DNA of 64,000 nt. Source: Bifidobacterium magnum (lineage in GTDB: Bacteria > Actinomycetota > Actinomycetes > Actinomycetales > Bifidobacteriaceae). The stretch's first letter is position 1; every line of letters begins with the position of its first letter. The stretch is from positions 1 to 64,000 of the forward strand of contig NZ_JGZB01000004.1 of the NCBI RefSeq assembly GCF_000741255.1, written 5' to 3'. Positions 35,168 to 43,467 of this stretch are shown here, in pieces. The translations under genes were made by a program, and so were the position numbers. The notes under the pieces are model-generated. The model did not search any database. It worked only from the letters and a program-made list of their open reading frames with translations, and was not told the DNA's origin.

Positions 35168-36300
35168 TACGCGGTTTCCTTTGCGATGGCGGGCTTGTGC
35201 TGGATGACGAACACCATAAGAATAATAAGTCCGATACCGCACAGATCCGCGCCCGAGAACACGGCGCCGTTCCACGCCACGGAAGTGATCGTTGCAACAA
35301 TCGGTTCGGCCGTGGACAGTAGCGCACCACGCAGCGAACCGACAATGGACATGCCGGCCATGAAGAACCAGAACGCCATGAACGTGCCCACCACCACGGT
35401 AAAGCTGAACAGGAGCCAACCGCGCAAGTCGAATTGCGGAATGTTGCGCCACGGCTGCACGAACGGGACCAGCATAAGGCCGGCCAGGAAGAACGTGATG
35501 CCATTGACGACCATATCGCCCCAACGGACAATGAACTTAAGTGGAACAATGGCGAGGCAAGCTGCGGAAAATGCGCTGATCAGGCCCCATATCAGTGCGG
35601 GAAGCGGCATGGCGAGCGTCGTGATATTGCCGCCCGTGGCAAGCAGCACCACGCCGCAGAACGCCATCACGATGCCCAGCGTCTCGCGCCAATGTGGCCA
35701 TCTGCGCGCCGCGAAGCACACGTAGGCGAGCACCATGATGAGGTTCACGGTTTGCAACACCGTGGCCGTGCCGCCGTTCGTGTACTGGATCACGTAAAGA
35801 TAGGCGACCTGTTCGAGCGCCACGCACACGAAGGCCGTAAGAATGTATTTGGGATATGCGCGCACGTCTTTGACGGCGCCCACAAGCTGGCGGCGCGCGG
35901 TAAAGGCGGAAACCACAAGGAAAATGACGCCCGCGATTGTCTGGCGCACGCATGCGTACCACAACGGCGACACGGCATAGTCGGTCATGATGGTTTTGGC
36001 CACGGAACCGTTGATGCCCCACAGCGAACCGCCGAGCAGCACGAGCAGCGCGCCGAAAATCATGCGGTTCGGAGTCTGTTCGAACGTGCGATGGCGGCGC
36101 TTTTTGGCTGGTTTGGTGGTGCTCGCGGTGGTGGTAGGGCTGGTGGCGCTCGCGATGGCGGCGCTGGCACTAGCCTCGCTGGTACTGGCGGCAGTAGTGG
36201 TACTGGTAGTCGAGGGGTCCTTGAGTAGCGCGGTTTCTTCTACGGCGTCAATGGCGGCCCCGGCGATTTCTGGAGCGGTCGTATGCGGCTGCTTGCTCAA
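35167..36300 (-). CDS. EamA/DMT family transporter with long N-terminal tail
   Basis: 377 residues. Ten predicted membrane helices from about residue 80, forming the two EamA repeats; LLGGSLWGINGSVAKTIM starts the first. Exports small metabolites, often amino acids or related compounds; substrate unknown. The first about 78 residues are Ala/Ser/Thr-rich followed by basic KPAKKRRHR, an unusual low-complexity cytoplasmic tail. Overlaps the RlmA-like gene by 1 bp. Confidence 0.85.
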   Translation of the reverse strand: MSKQPHTTAPEIAGAAIDAVEETALLKDPSTTSTTTAASTSEASASAAIASATSPTTTASTTKPAKKRRHRTFEQTPNRMIFGALLVLLGGSLWGINGSVAKTIMTDYAVSPLWYACVRQTIAGVIFLVVSAFTARRQLVGAVKDVRAYPKYILTAFVCVALEQVAYLYVIQYTNGGTATVLQTVNLIMVLAYVCFAARRWPHWRETLGIVMAFCGVVLLATGGNITTLAMPLPALIWGLISAFSAACLAIVPLKFIVRWGDMVVNGITFFLAGLMLVPFVQPWRNIPQFDLRGWLLFSFTVVVGTFMAFWFFMAGMSIVGSLRGALLSTAEPIVATITSVAWNGAVFSGADLCGIGLIILMVFVIQHKPAIAKETA

Positions 36301-36428
36301 ATCACATCCCTCTATATGGTTATCACTTCAATCTCTCGTCAACTGTGCGATTGTATCGCAGGGCATGACGGAACCTGATGGAAAACTGCGCACGCTTGCG
36401 CATGAGTGTCGGAAAAATTCCGGTTTAG

Positions 36429-37502
36429 TTACTCGAGAACAGACACTTTTTCGCTTGACTGCAAATATCGCAAGATTCGCTTGAGATATAGCGCATAAGT
36501 GTTGTTTGGCATGGAAAAAATTTCGTGCGCCGACTGGGGAATGCGGTCGAGTTCAATATCGCGATGGCGTTCGTCCATCATGGATTTGAACTTGTTTTGC
36601 GCCACATTTTGCACCCAAAGATCATGTCCGGCTTGGAACATGAGTATCGGCGTCTGCATGGCCTGAATGCGTTTGGGCTGCAAAATGGCGTGCGACAACA
36701 TGACGGCGTTCTTGACCCAGCTGTTCGTGGCGGCACAGGTCTGATAATGCGTATCCGCCTTGCGCAGGTCCTGGAACCATTGGATACGCGCGACGCTGCA
36801 GCCCGGATTGTGCTTCATGTTGATTTCGGGTTCGAAATCGTGCTGGCCGGGTGCGCGCCTTTTGCCTTGGCCGAGATCGTCCGCCAGGCCGCACAACGTT
36901 GCGGCAAGCCAATTGGGGGCGCCCGTGTTCGGCGCGATCATGGGCGAAGAGAGTACGGCGCGATCGATGAGCTTGGGGTAGCGTTCCATCATGGCCGCGG
37001 CAATGCCGCCGCCCATGGAGTGCGCGAACAGGCTGAGTTTGCAACCTTGCGCGTACTCGCGGCCGATCGTGCGCGCGAACTTGGCCAGATCGGCCACGTA
37101 GCGGTGCCAGTCGTCAATGTAGACGTAGTTGATGTTGTCCACGTCGCGCGGCGAGTAGCCGTGGCCGCGATGTTCAAGAATGCATACAGAAAAGCCCGCG
37201 AGCAAGAAATACCATGCGAGTTCCTCATATTTGGCGGCGAACTCGGAAAAGCCGTGCGAAACGACAATGGCGCCGTGAAACTGCTTGGACGCTCCCGGAA
37301 TGTTGAGTTTCTGGAATTCATGGACGTCGTAGCAGACATAATGCAGGCGGCCCAGCTCCTCGAGCTTTGGCAGCGGGAGGCCCGAATAAATTTGATGCGC
37401 CGGATCCATGTAGCCCGCGGTTTTGCACTGTTCCAATGCCGGTCGCACCGTATTGTTCAGGCTGTCCTCGAGTTCAGATTCCTTGAGCATCGCTATTTCC
37501 AT
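36429..37502 (-). CDS. Alpha/beta hydrolase, lysophospholipase-like
   Basis: 357 residues. Serine hydrolase nucleophile elbow AHSMGGG (about 163-169), oxyanion region VSHGFSEF (about 81-88), and a late His in QSAHEIF completing the triad. The closest recognisable family is lysophospholipase/monoacylglycerol lipase (Hydrolase_4). No signal peptide. GGAG six bases upstream of ATG 37502 supports the start; an ATG four codons on is possible. Isolated from neighbours by 128 and 513 bp gaps, so probably monocistronic. Confidence 0.8.
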   Translation of the reverse strand: MEIAMLKESELEDSLNNTVRPALEQCKTAGYMDPAHQIYSGLPLPKLEELGRLHYVCYDVHEFQKLNIPGASKQFHGAIVVSHGFSEFAAKYEELAWYFLLAGFSVCILEHRGHGYSPRDVDNINYVYIDDWHRYVADLAKFARTIGREYAQGCKLSLFAHSMGGGIAAAMMERYPKLIDRAVLSSPMIAPNTGAPNWLAATLCGLADDLGQGKRRAPGQHDFEPEINMKHNPGCSVARIQWFQDLRKADTHYQTCAATNSWVKNAVMLSHAILQPKRIQAMQTPILMFQAGHDLWVQNVAQNKFKSMMDERHRDIELDRIPQSAHEIFSMPNNTYALYLKRILRYLQSSEKVSVLE

Positions 37503-37591
37503 AGTGCTCCATAGTACTCACTGCCCAATGATTCGACCGTTTTCCTAAGCCGTGGGGTAATGAGAGTTTCTTCGGATTCTTTGGTTCTGTT

Positions 37592-37904
37592 GTGCGTAAA
37601 AATCCGCGGTTTTCTTCTTAACCGCACTTTTGTTGCGTGAAAATCGGCAATTTACTTGTTGACATACGATTATTCACGTGAAATTTTGCAATTTGCTCAT
37701 TAATCGCAGTTTTTAGTCGAGACACGCCGCGGAGCGCGAATGAAAGTTGCGGTTAAGACGTTATTTGCGGATTTTTACGTGAATAATCGTAGTCGAAACC
37801 GTTATCTGCGGATTTTTACGTGAATAATCGTCGTATTAGTCGTTATTTGCAAATATTCACGCAACAAAAGTGAGATTAACGGGCAATCTGCGCACTTGCG
37901 TGAG
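37592..37904. repeat. Long AT-rich intergenic array C (41-bp period)
   Basis: Third member of the array family. Left motif GCGTAAAAATCCGCGG (37594 onward), core with AGACACGCCGCGG at 37720-37732, then right-hand units. Here the right half contains 41-bp tandem units (37760-37800 and 37801-37841, the third diverging after about 30 bp) instead of 71-bp units. It occupies most of the 513-bp gap between the hydrolase and the small membrane gene. Confidence 0.8.
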
Positions 37905-38015
37905 CCGTCAATGAACAATTACAGCAATTACCGAGGTTGCTCGCGTACAACTAGAACTATGGGAACCGTAAAGTCGCGGTCGAAATAAGAAATACCAACG
38001 TAAGGAGACGGTCTG

Positions 38016-38345
38016 ATGGAAAATCTGGAGACCTTCGTGGAGGACGTCAAGAAAAAGTGCCCGTGCAAGGAAATTGCGCAGACGGTGTCGGAGAAAATTT
38101 CCGAAGGCGCCCATAAATTGAACAACGTTCCGCTGGGCAAGGTGTTCATTGCGCTGTATGTGCTCATGAGCGTGCTGTCCACGGTCACGACCGTCGCGTC
38201 CGCTCGCGAGGGCAACAAGACGAAGGCGATTCTCAACGGATTCAATGCGGTACTGTGGGCGGCGCTGGCCGTTCTTACGTTCGCCAACGAGCGCTCGTTC
38301 GACGTCGAGGAAGACGAAGCGATGGACGACGGCGAACAGCTGTGA
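38016..38345 (+). CDS. Small conserved-looking membrane protein, unknown function
   Basis: 109 residues with GTAAGGAGACGG before the ATG. A charged N-terminus with a CPC motif (KKKCPCKEI, about 12-20), two hydrophobic segments (VFIALYVLMSVLSTVTTVAS and FNAVLWAALAVLTFA), and an acidic end (DVEEDEAMDDGEQL). I do not recognise the family. The CPC pair could bind metal, but this is only a suggestion. Followed by a terminator. Confidence 0.65.
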   Translation: MENLETFVEDVKKKCPCKEIAQTVSEKISEGAHKLNNVPLGKVFIALYVLMSVLSTVTTVASAREGNKTKAILNGFNAVLWAALAVLTFANERSFDVEEDEAMDDGEQL

Positions 38346-38417
38346 TCCGTGCGCTACGGCCTTGCGGCATAAGACGATGCCGTGCAATGTGAAATTGCGG
38401 CGTATGTCGTGCGAAAT

Positions 38418-38444
38418 AGTGCGGGTTACGTGTCTGCCCGCACT
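38418..38444 (+). terminator. Terminator after the small membrane protein gene
   Basis: AGTGCGGG / CCCGCACT stem, 11-base loop, then TTATTT. It is about 70 bases after the stop codon and precedes an AT-rich stretch. Confidence 0.75.
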
Positions 38445-38606
38445 TTATTTATGGGAAATTATGGAAATTATTCATGGTAATAATGGGGCCGCGATACCGT
38501 CAAGCCCCCATCGTTGCCGCCTATATCACACTGCAAAAGTACGGTGAACAGTGCCGCTTTCCCGTACACTACATACATGGGACGGTTCGAAAGGGGTGTG
38601 CGCACT

Positions 38607-38834
38607 ATGATTTCTCAATCACATGATGAATCATATGAGCGTCAATTGTTCTTGGATGACATCAAGCGCGCGGCTTGGCGCAAGGGCCGCAAGCAAGGAT
38701 TGGTTGAAGGCCGCAAGGAAGGGGAATATTTGCGGCAGATCGAAATCGCCCGTAAGTTGCGTCGCGCCAAGTTGGACGCGGAATTTATCGCTACCGTCAC
38801 CGGATTGAGCTTGCGCGAGGTTGAAGCCCTGTAA
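38607..38834 (+). CDS. Orphan C-terminal segment of an Rpn/PD-(D/E)XK transposase-type protein
   Basis: 75 residues. The tail EIARKLRRAKLDAEFIATVTGLSLREVEAL is the typical C-terminal helix-loop-helix of Rpn (recombination-promoting nuclease) proteins, and the preceding GRKQGLVEGRKEGEYLRQ is their usual charged linker. No nuclease domain lies upstream. AAAGGGG ten bases before ATG 38607 gives this short version its own start. It may be a decay remnant or an independent small protein like the RpnS antitoxins made from internal starts of rpn genes. An in-frame ATG at 38577 would add ten residues. Confidence 0.6.
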   Translation: MISQSHDESYERQLFLDDIKRAAWRKGRKQGLVEGRKEGEYLRQIEIARKLRRAKLDAEFIATVTGLSLREVEAL

Positions 38835-38872
38835 TCTCGCATGGATGCGGGGTTGACCATGTCTCACAAATA

Positions 38873-38890
38873 CTTTACATTATAAAATAT
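38873..38890. promoter_or_regulatory. Site upstream of marR, mirrored downstream
   Basis: CTTTACATTATAAAATAT; 16 of 18 bases match the reverse complement of the site at 39443-39460. It overlaps a possible promoter TTGACC (38853-38858), 17-bp spacer, TACATT (38876-38881). Probable MarR binding site for autoregulation. Confidence 0.6.
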
Positions 38891-38895
38891 CGATA

Positions 38896-39453
38896 GTGAT
38901 TGCAGAAAGCGGTATTGTGAGCGAATCATTTGAGAGAGAAGCATTCCTGGACCTGTTGGCCATGGTTGGCGTAAGCCATAGCAAAGCGGGGCAAGACCTG
39001 CAAAACAGCACGCGCGGCGAAAAGGCCGTGATGCACATTCTGTTTGCCAAGGAACCGCAGACACCTTCCGAACTCGCGGAAAGCCTGCATGTCACCCCGG
39101 GCCGTATTTCCACGGCTCTGGCGGGATTGCAGAAAAAAGGCTGGATTGTGCGCGTTCCGGACGAGCGTGACCGGCGCAGCGCGAGCATCAAGCTGTCCGA
39201 ATCGGGCCGTGTGTGGCTGACGGAGCAATACTCCCGCATGGCCGAGCGCATTTGCTGGATTTTTACGCAAATGGGCAAACGCCGCACGGATCAATTCCTG
39301 TCGCTGGTCAATGAGTTTCTCGCCTATTTCTCCGTATTGGGCCCTGATCAATCGTTCCCTCCGTCTTCGGGGCAGATCGAGTACGAATTCGAACAGCGCG
39401 ACGAGCGATTGGCGGCCATGCTGGAAGCTGTTCGCTCACAAAATATTTTATAG
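38896..39453 (+). CDS. MarR family transcriptional regulator
   Basis: 185 residues from GTG 38896; GTG 38917, with AGAAAG before it, is an equally good start. Winged helix motif TPSELAESLHVTPGRISTALAGLQKKGWIVRVPDERDRR (about 56-94), the MarR DNA-binding core. Regulators of this family commonly repress a drug exporter and respond to small aromatic ligands. It lies 82 bp before the ABC exporter pair, with a matching DNA site on each side of the gene, so it likely controls both itself and the exporter. Confidence 0.85.
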   Translation: MIAESGIVSESFEREAFLDLLAMVGVSHSKAGQDLQNSTRGEKAVMHILFAKEPQTPSELAESLHVTPGRISTALAGLQKKGWIVRVPDERDRRSASIKLSESGRVWLTEQYSRMAERICWIFTQMGKRRTDQFLSLVNEFLAYFSVLGPDQSFPPSSGQIEYEFEQRDERLAAMLEAVRSQNIL

Positions 39454-39460
39454 TGTAAAT
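39443..39460. promoter_or_regulatory. Mirrored site upstream of the ABC exporter operon
   Basis: ATATTTTATAGTGTAAAT, reverse-complement partner of the site at 38873-38890 (two differences). It overlaps the marR stop codon and lies 76 bp before the exporter gene, a likely second MarR site. Confidence 0.6.
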
Positions 39461-39535
39461 TAATACTGTAATGATGACTACGCACTAACTGTTGCTATCC
39501 CCTATCCCCAACGTATAAGAAAGATTTTCTTTTCT

Positions 39536-41452
39536 ATGCTGCGTATTATTCGATACCTTTCCAAAGTGGAAATCGGGCAGATGCTCATCGCCCTCGCCAC
39601 CATCGTCGGTCAGGTTTACTTTGACTTGAAGCTTCCGAGCTATATGTCGGAAATCACCGAATTGGTGGAAACTCCGGGCAGCCATATGCATGACGTGTGG
39701 GTCGCCGGTGGCAAGATGCTGCTTGTGGCGCTCGGATCCCTCGTATGCGCCGTGATCACGGGCTATATCGCCGCCCGTGTGGCCGCTTCCTTCGGCCAGC
39801 GCTTGCGATCGCTGGAATTCCGCAAAGTCGAATCCTTCGGTCCTCCCGAGATGAACCACTTCTCGACGGCGTCGCTTGTGACGCGTTCCACGAACGACAT
39901 CACGCAGATCCAGATGTTCATCACAATGGGCCTGCAGATGCTTGTCAAGGCGCCGATTACCGCCGTATGGGCCGTGTGCAAGATTGCGGGCGACGGCTAT
40001 GAGTGGACGCTCGCCACAGGCGTGTGCGTGGTGGTGCTGCTTGTCGCCGTGGCCATCCTCATGGTCAAGGTCATGCCGAAGTTCAAGATGATGCAGACGC
40101 TGACCGACAACATCAACCTCGTGGCGCGCGAGAACCTTACGGGCATGCGCGTCGTACGCGCCTACAACGCCCAGGACTACCAGGAAAAGAAGTTCGACCG
40201 CGCAAACACCGAACTGACCGAAACCCAGCTGTACACGAACCGCGCCATGGCGTTCATGATGCCGCTGATGAACACGATCATGAACGGCCTGTCGCTGGCC
40301 ATCTACTGGATTGGCGCGGCGCTGATCAACGAGGCCGGCATGATGGACAAGCTCACGCTGTTCTCGAACATGGTGGTCTTCTCTAGCTACGCCGTGCAGA
40401 TCATCATGGCGTTCCTGCTGCTGAGCATGGTATTCGTGCTGTGGCCGCGCGCCGACGTGTCCGCACAGCGCATCCTTGAAGTGCTCAACACCGAGCCGCG
40501 CGTCATTTCGGGCGAGCGCACCAACGGTCTGACCGTTTCCGACGCGATCGCCAACGGCGTGCTGGATTCCGAGGACGCTTCCCGCTACCCCGACGAGCAG
40601 CTGCAAGGCGCCATCGAGTTCAACGACGTGTCCTTCACCTACCCCGATTCGCGTGAAGCGATGCTCGAACACGTGAGCTTCAAGGCCAACCGCGGCGACA
40701 CCGTGGCCATCATCGGCGCCACGGGCTCGGGCAAGTCGTCGCTGATCAACCTGATCCCGCGCTTCTACGACACCACCGAAGGCCAAGTGCTTATCGACGG
40801 CGTCAACGTGCGCTCGTACGACGTGCAGGCGCTGCGTGAAAAGATCGGATATGTGCCGCAGCAGTCGTTCCTGTTCAAGGGCACCGTGGCCTCCAATGTG
40901 GCTTACGGACACAAGCCCGGCGAGCCGGAAACCGTGCCCGTCTACGACACCTCCACGCGCGCGGGCCGCGAGCTCGAGCATGAGATGATCGAGAAGGATC
41001 CGCAGCTCGCCGTCACTTCCGACGAACTCATCCGCGTGGAAGAAGCCTGCGACGTGGCCCAGGCCAGCGAGTTCATCTCCACGATGAGCGAGCGTTACGA
41101 ATCCCCAATCGCCCAGGGCGGCACGAACGTTTCCGGCGGCCAGCGCCAGCGCCTGTCCATTGCGCGCGCCGTCTACAAGCATCCGGAAATCCTCGTGTTC
41201 GACGACTCCTTCTCGGCGCTCGACTTCAAGACGGACCGCATGGTCCGCGACGCGCTCGGCAAGGAAGCCGCCGACATCACGAAGGTGATTGTGGCGCAGC
41301 GTGTGGGCACGATCATGGACGCCGACACGATCCTTGTGCTCGACGACGGCAAAGTCGTGGGCCAAGGCACGCACCGCGAACTGCTGCAAACCTGCCCGAC
41401 CTATCGTGAAATCGCCCAGTCCCAGCTGAGCGAAGACGAACTGAACGCCTGA
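39536..41452 (+). CDS. ABC exporter half-transporter, degenerate-site subunit
   Basis: 638 residues. Six-helix membrane domain (about 1-330), then a nucleotide-binding domain: Walker A GATGSGKSS, signature VSGGQRQRLS, Walker B ILVFDDSFSALD. The second Asp replaces the catalytic Glu, as in LmrC/TM287-type subunits. Forms a heterodimer with the next gene product for drug or lipid export. An unusual inserted segment between Walker A and the signature carries TSTRAGRELEHEMIEKDPQLAV. No strong ribosome-binding site is seen (AAGAAAG). Confidence 0.92.
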   Translation: MLRIIRYLSKVEIGQMLIALATIVGQVYFDLKLPSYMSEITELVETPGSHMHDVWVAGGKMLLVALGSLVCAVITGYIAARVAASFGQRLRSLEFRKVESFGPPEMNHFSTASLVTRSTNDITQIQMFITMGLQMLVKAPITAVWAVCKIAGDGYEWTLATGVCVVVLLVAVAILMVKVMPKFKMMQTLTDNINLVARENLTGMRVVRAYNAQDYQEKKFDRANTELTETQLYTNRAMAFMMPLMNTIMNGLSLAIYWIGAALINEAGMMDKLTLFSNMVVFSSYAVQIIMAFLLLSMVFVLWPRADVSAQRILEVLNTEPRVISGERTNGLTVSDAIANGVLDSEDASRYPDEQLQGAIEFNDVSFTYPDSREAMLEHVSFKANRGDTVAIIGATGSGKSSLINLIPRFYDTTEGQVLIDGVNVRSYDVQALREKIGYVPQQSFLFKGTVASNVAYGHKPGEPETVPVYDTSTRAGRELEHEMIEKDPQLAVTSDELIRVEEACDVAQASEFISTMSERYESPIAQGGTNVSGGQRQRLSIARAVYKHPEILVFDDSFSALDFKTDRMVRDALGKEAADITKVIVAQRVGTIMDADTILVLDDGKVVGQGTHRELLQTCPTYREIAQSQLSEDELNA

Positions 41453-41463
41453 AAGGAGCGCAC

Positions 41464-43323
41464 ATGCCAGGACCAATGGGACGTCGCGGCCGCGGCGTTG
41501 CTGAAAAACCGGACAATTTCGGCGCATCCATGAAAAAACTCATGGTGTTCGCCAAAAAATACGTGCCCGTCATCATCATTGCGCTGGTACTCGGCGTCGC
41601 CGGTACCATCTGCCAGATCATCGGACCGAATGTCTTGAAAGACATGACCAACACGATCACGCAAGGCCTGCCAGCCATCGTCAACGGCAAGCCGATCCTG
41701 CGCTCGATCGACATGGGCCAAATTGAACGGTACGGATGGACGTTGATCATTCTGTACCTCGCGTACGCGCTGTTCAGTTACGCACAAAGCTGGCTGATGG
41801 CCAACGTGACACAGCGTACCGCACAAATGTTGCGCGGCGCGATCAGCGAGAAAATGAACCGTCTGCCGCTCAAATATTTCGATACGCACTCCAATGGCGA
41901 CGTCATGAGCCGTATTACGAACGATGTGGACGCGATCGGACAGACCTTGGGACAGTCGCTCGGCTCGCTCATTACGTCGCTGACGCTGTTCGTGGGTGCG
42001 CTCGTGATGATGTTCGCCAATAATGTGACGATGACGCTGTGCGCGGTGGGCGTCACGATTATCGGCCTTATTCTCATGATGATCGTGATGAAGTCCTCGC
42101 AAAAGTACTTCGTGCGCCAGCAGGTCGCCTTGGGTGATGTCAACGGCCACGTGGAAGAAATGTATTCGGGACACACGGTCGTCAAGGCCTTCAACGGCGA
42201 ATTCGCATCCATCCGTCGCTTTGAGCGCTACAATGACGCCCTGTATGAGTCAGGCTGGAAGTCGCAGTTCTTCTCGGGCCTCATGATGCCGATGATGAAC
42301 TTCGTGGGCAACCTCGGCTATGTGGCCGTGTGTGTGGTGGGTGCTGCACTCACGATTGACGGCAAGATTGAATTCGGCGTGATCGTGGCATTCATGCTCT
42401 ACATCCGCTTCTTCACGCAGCCGCTCAGCCAGTTCGCGCAGGCGTTCCAGAACCTGCAGCGCTGCGCCGCCGGTTCCGAGCGCGTGTTCGCGTTCCTCGA
42501 GGAGCCGGAACTGTCCGATGAATCCAAGAAGCAGCCGCTGCTGGGCGAAAAGGCCCCTGTCAAGGGCGCCGTAAGCTTCGAACACGTGCAGTTCGGCTAC
42601 GATCCGGGCAAGCAGATCATCCACGACTTCTCGGTCAACGTGAACCCGGGAGAAAAGATCGCCATTGTCGGCCCGACAGGCGCCGGCAAGACCACGATGG
42701 TCAACCTGCTCATGCGTTTCTACGAGATCAACGGCGGCAAGATTTCCATTGACGGCATCGACACGAAGTCCGTGCCGCGCTGGAACGTGCACGACCAGTT
42801 CTCCATGGTGCTGCAGGACACGTGGGTGTTCAACGGCACCGTCAAGGAAAACATCCGCTACTCCAAGCGCGAGGTGACCGACGAGCAGATTGTGGCCGCA
42901 TGCAAGGCCGTGGGCCTTGACCATTACGTGCGCTCGCTGCCGCTGGGATACGACACGGTGCTCGACGAGAACACGTCGCTTTCGCAAGGCCAGCGCCAGC
43001 TGCTCACGATCGCGCGAGCCATGGTGCAGAACGCTCCGATCCTCATTCTTGACGAGGCCACGAGCTCTGTGGATACGCGTACGGAAGAGCTGATCCAGAC
43101 GGCCATGGACAACCTCACGGTTGGCCGCACGTCCTTCGTGATCGCCCACCGACTGTCCACGATCCGCGACGCCGACAAGATTCTCGTGATGCGCAGCGGC
43201 GACATTGTGGAAAGCGGCACGCACGAGGAACTGCTCGCGAAGAACGGCTTCTACGCCGACATCTACAACTCGCAGTTCGCATTGGATGGCGAGGCCGAGA
43301 GTAGGAGCCGCATGATGGCATAA
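41464..43323 (+). CDS. ABC exporter half-transporter, catalytic subunit
   Basis: 619 residues. Membrane domain with about six helices after a Gly/Arg-rich start, then an ATPase domain: Walker A GPTGAGKTT, Walker B ILILDEATSSVD with the catalytic Glu. The signature is altered to LSQGQRQLLT. The two altered motifs fall in different subunits, the asymmetry seen in heterodimeric exporters such as LmrCD and BmrCD. GAAAGGAG before the ATG; 11 bp after the first gene, same operon. Confidence 0.92.
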   Translation: MPGPMGRRGRGVAEKPDNFGASMKKLMVFAKKYVPVIIIALVLGVAGTICQIIGPNVLKDMTNTITQGLPAIVNGKPILRSIDMGQIERYGWTLIILYLAYALFSYAQSWLMANVTQRTAQMLRGAISEKMNRLPLKYFDTHSNGDVMSRITNDVDAIGQTLGQSLGSLITSLTLFVGALVMMFANNVTMTLCAVGVTIIGLILMMIVMKSSQKYFVRQQVALGDVNGHVEEMYSGHTVVKAFNGEFASIRRFERYNDALYESGWKSQFFSGLMMPMMNFVGNLGYVAVCVVGAALTIDGKIEFGVIVAFMLYIRFFTQPLSQFAQAFQNLQRCAAGSERVFAFLEEPELSDESKKQPLLGEKAPVKGAVSFEHVQFGYDPGKQIIHDFSVNVNPGEKIAIVGPTGAGKTTMVNLLMRFYEINGGKISIDGIDTKSVPRWNVHDQFSMVLQDTWVFNGTVKENIRYSKREVTDEQIVAACKAVGLDHYVRSLPLGYDTVLDENTSLSQGQRQLLTIARAMVQNAPILILDEATSSVDTRTEELIQTAMDNLTVGRTSFVIAHRLSTIRDADKILVMRSGDIVESGTHEELLAKNGFYADIYNSQFALDGEAESRSRMMA

Positions 43324-43353
43324 CCATGGCGTAGGTGCGCCAATCTCTTTAGG

Positions 43354-43393
43354 GGTTAGGGGCAGCTTGTATGCATGCAGGCTGCCCTTAACC
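43354..43393 (+). terminator. Long hairpin after the ABC exporter operon
   Basis: GGTTAGGGGCAGC pairs with GCTGCCCTTAACC (one G-U pair) around a 14-base loop, 30 bases after the stop. No T-run follows, so termination is uncertain. Confidence 0.45.
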
Positions 43394-43467
43394 ATGTGTG
43401 GTTCGTCCTTATGCCGATTGCAGAAAGGTGTTCGTGTTCTTCTGCTCCATCTCTGATACTGGGAAGT

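Noticed and set aside
34328..35524. Extended 398-codon version of the RlmA-like gene
   Set aside because: The extra 119 residues are antisense-frame sequence within the EamA gene and lack similarity; the zinc-binding N-terminus starts at ATG 35167.
39258..39271. GGATTTTTACGCAA inside marR, similar to the array motif
   Set aside because: It lies in coding sequence with normal codon meaning and is a single short match, so it is probably chance.
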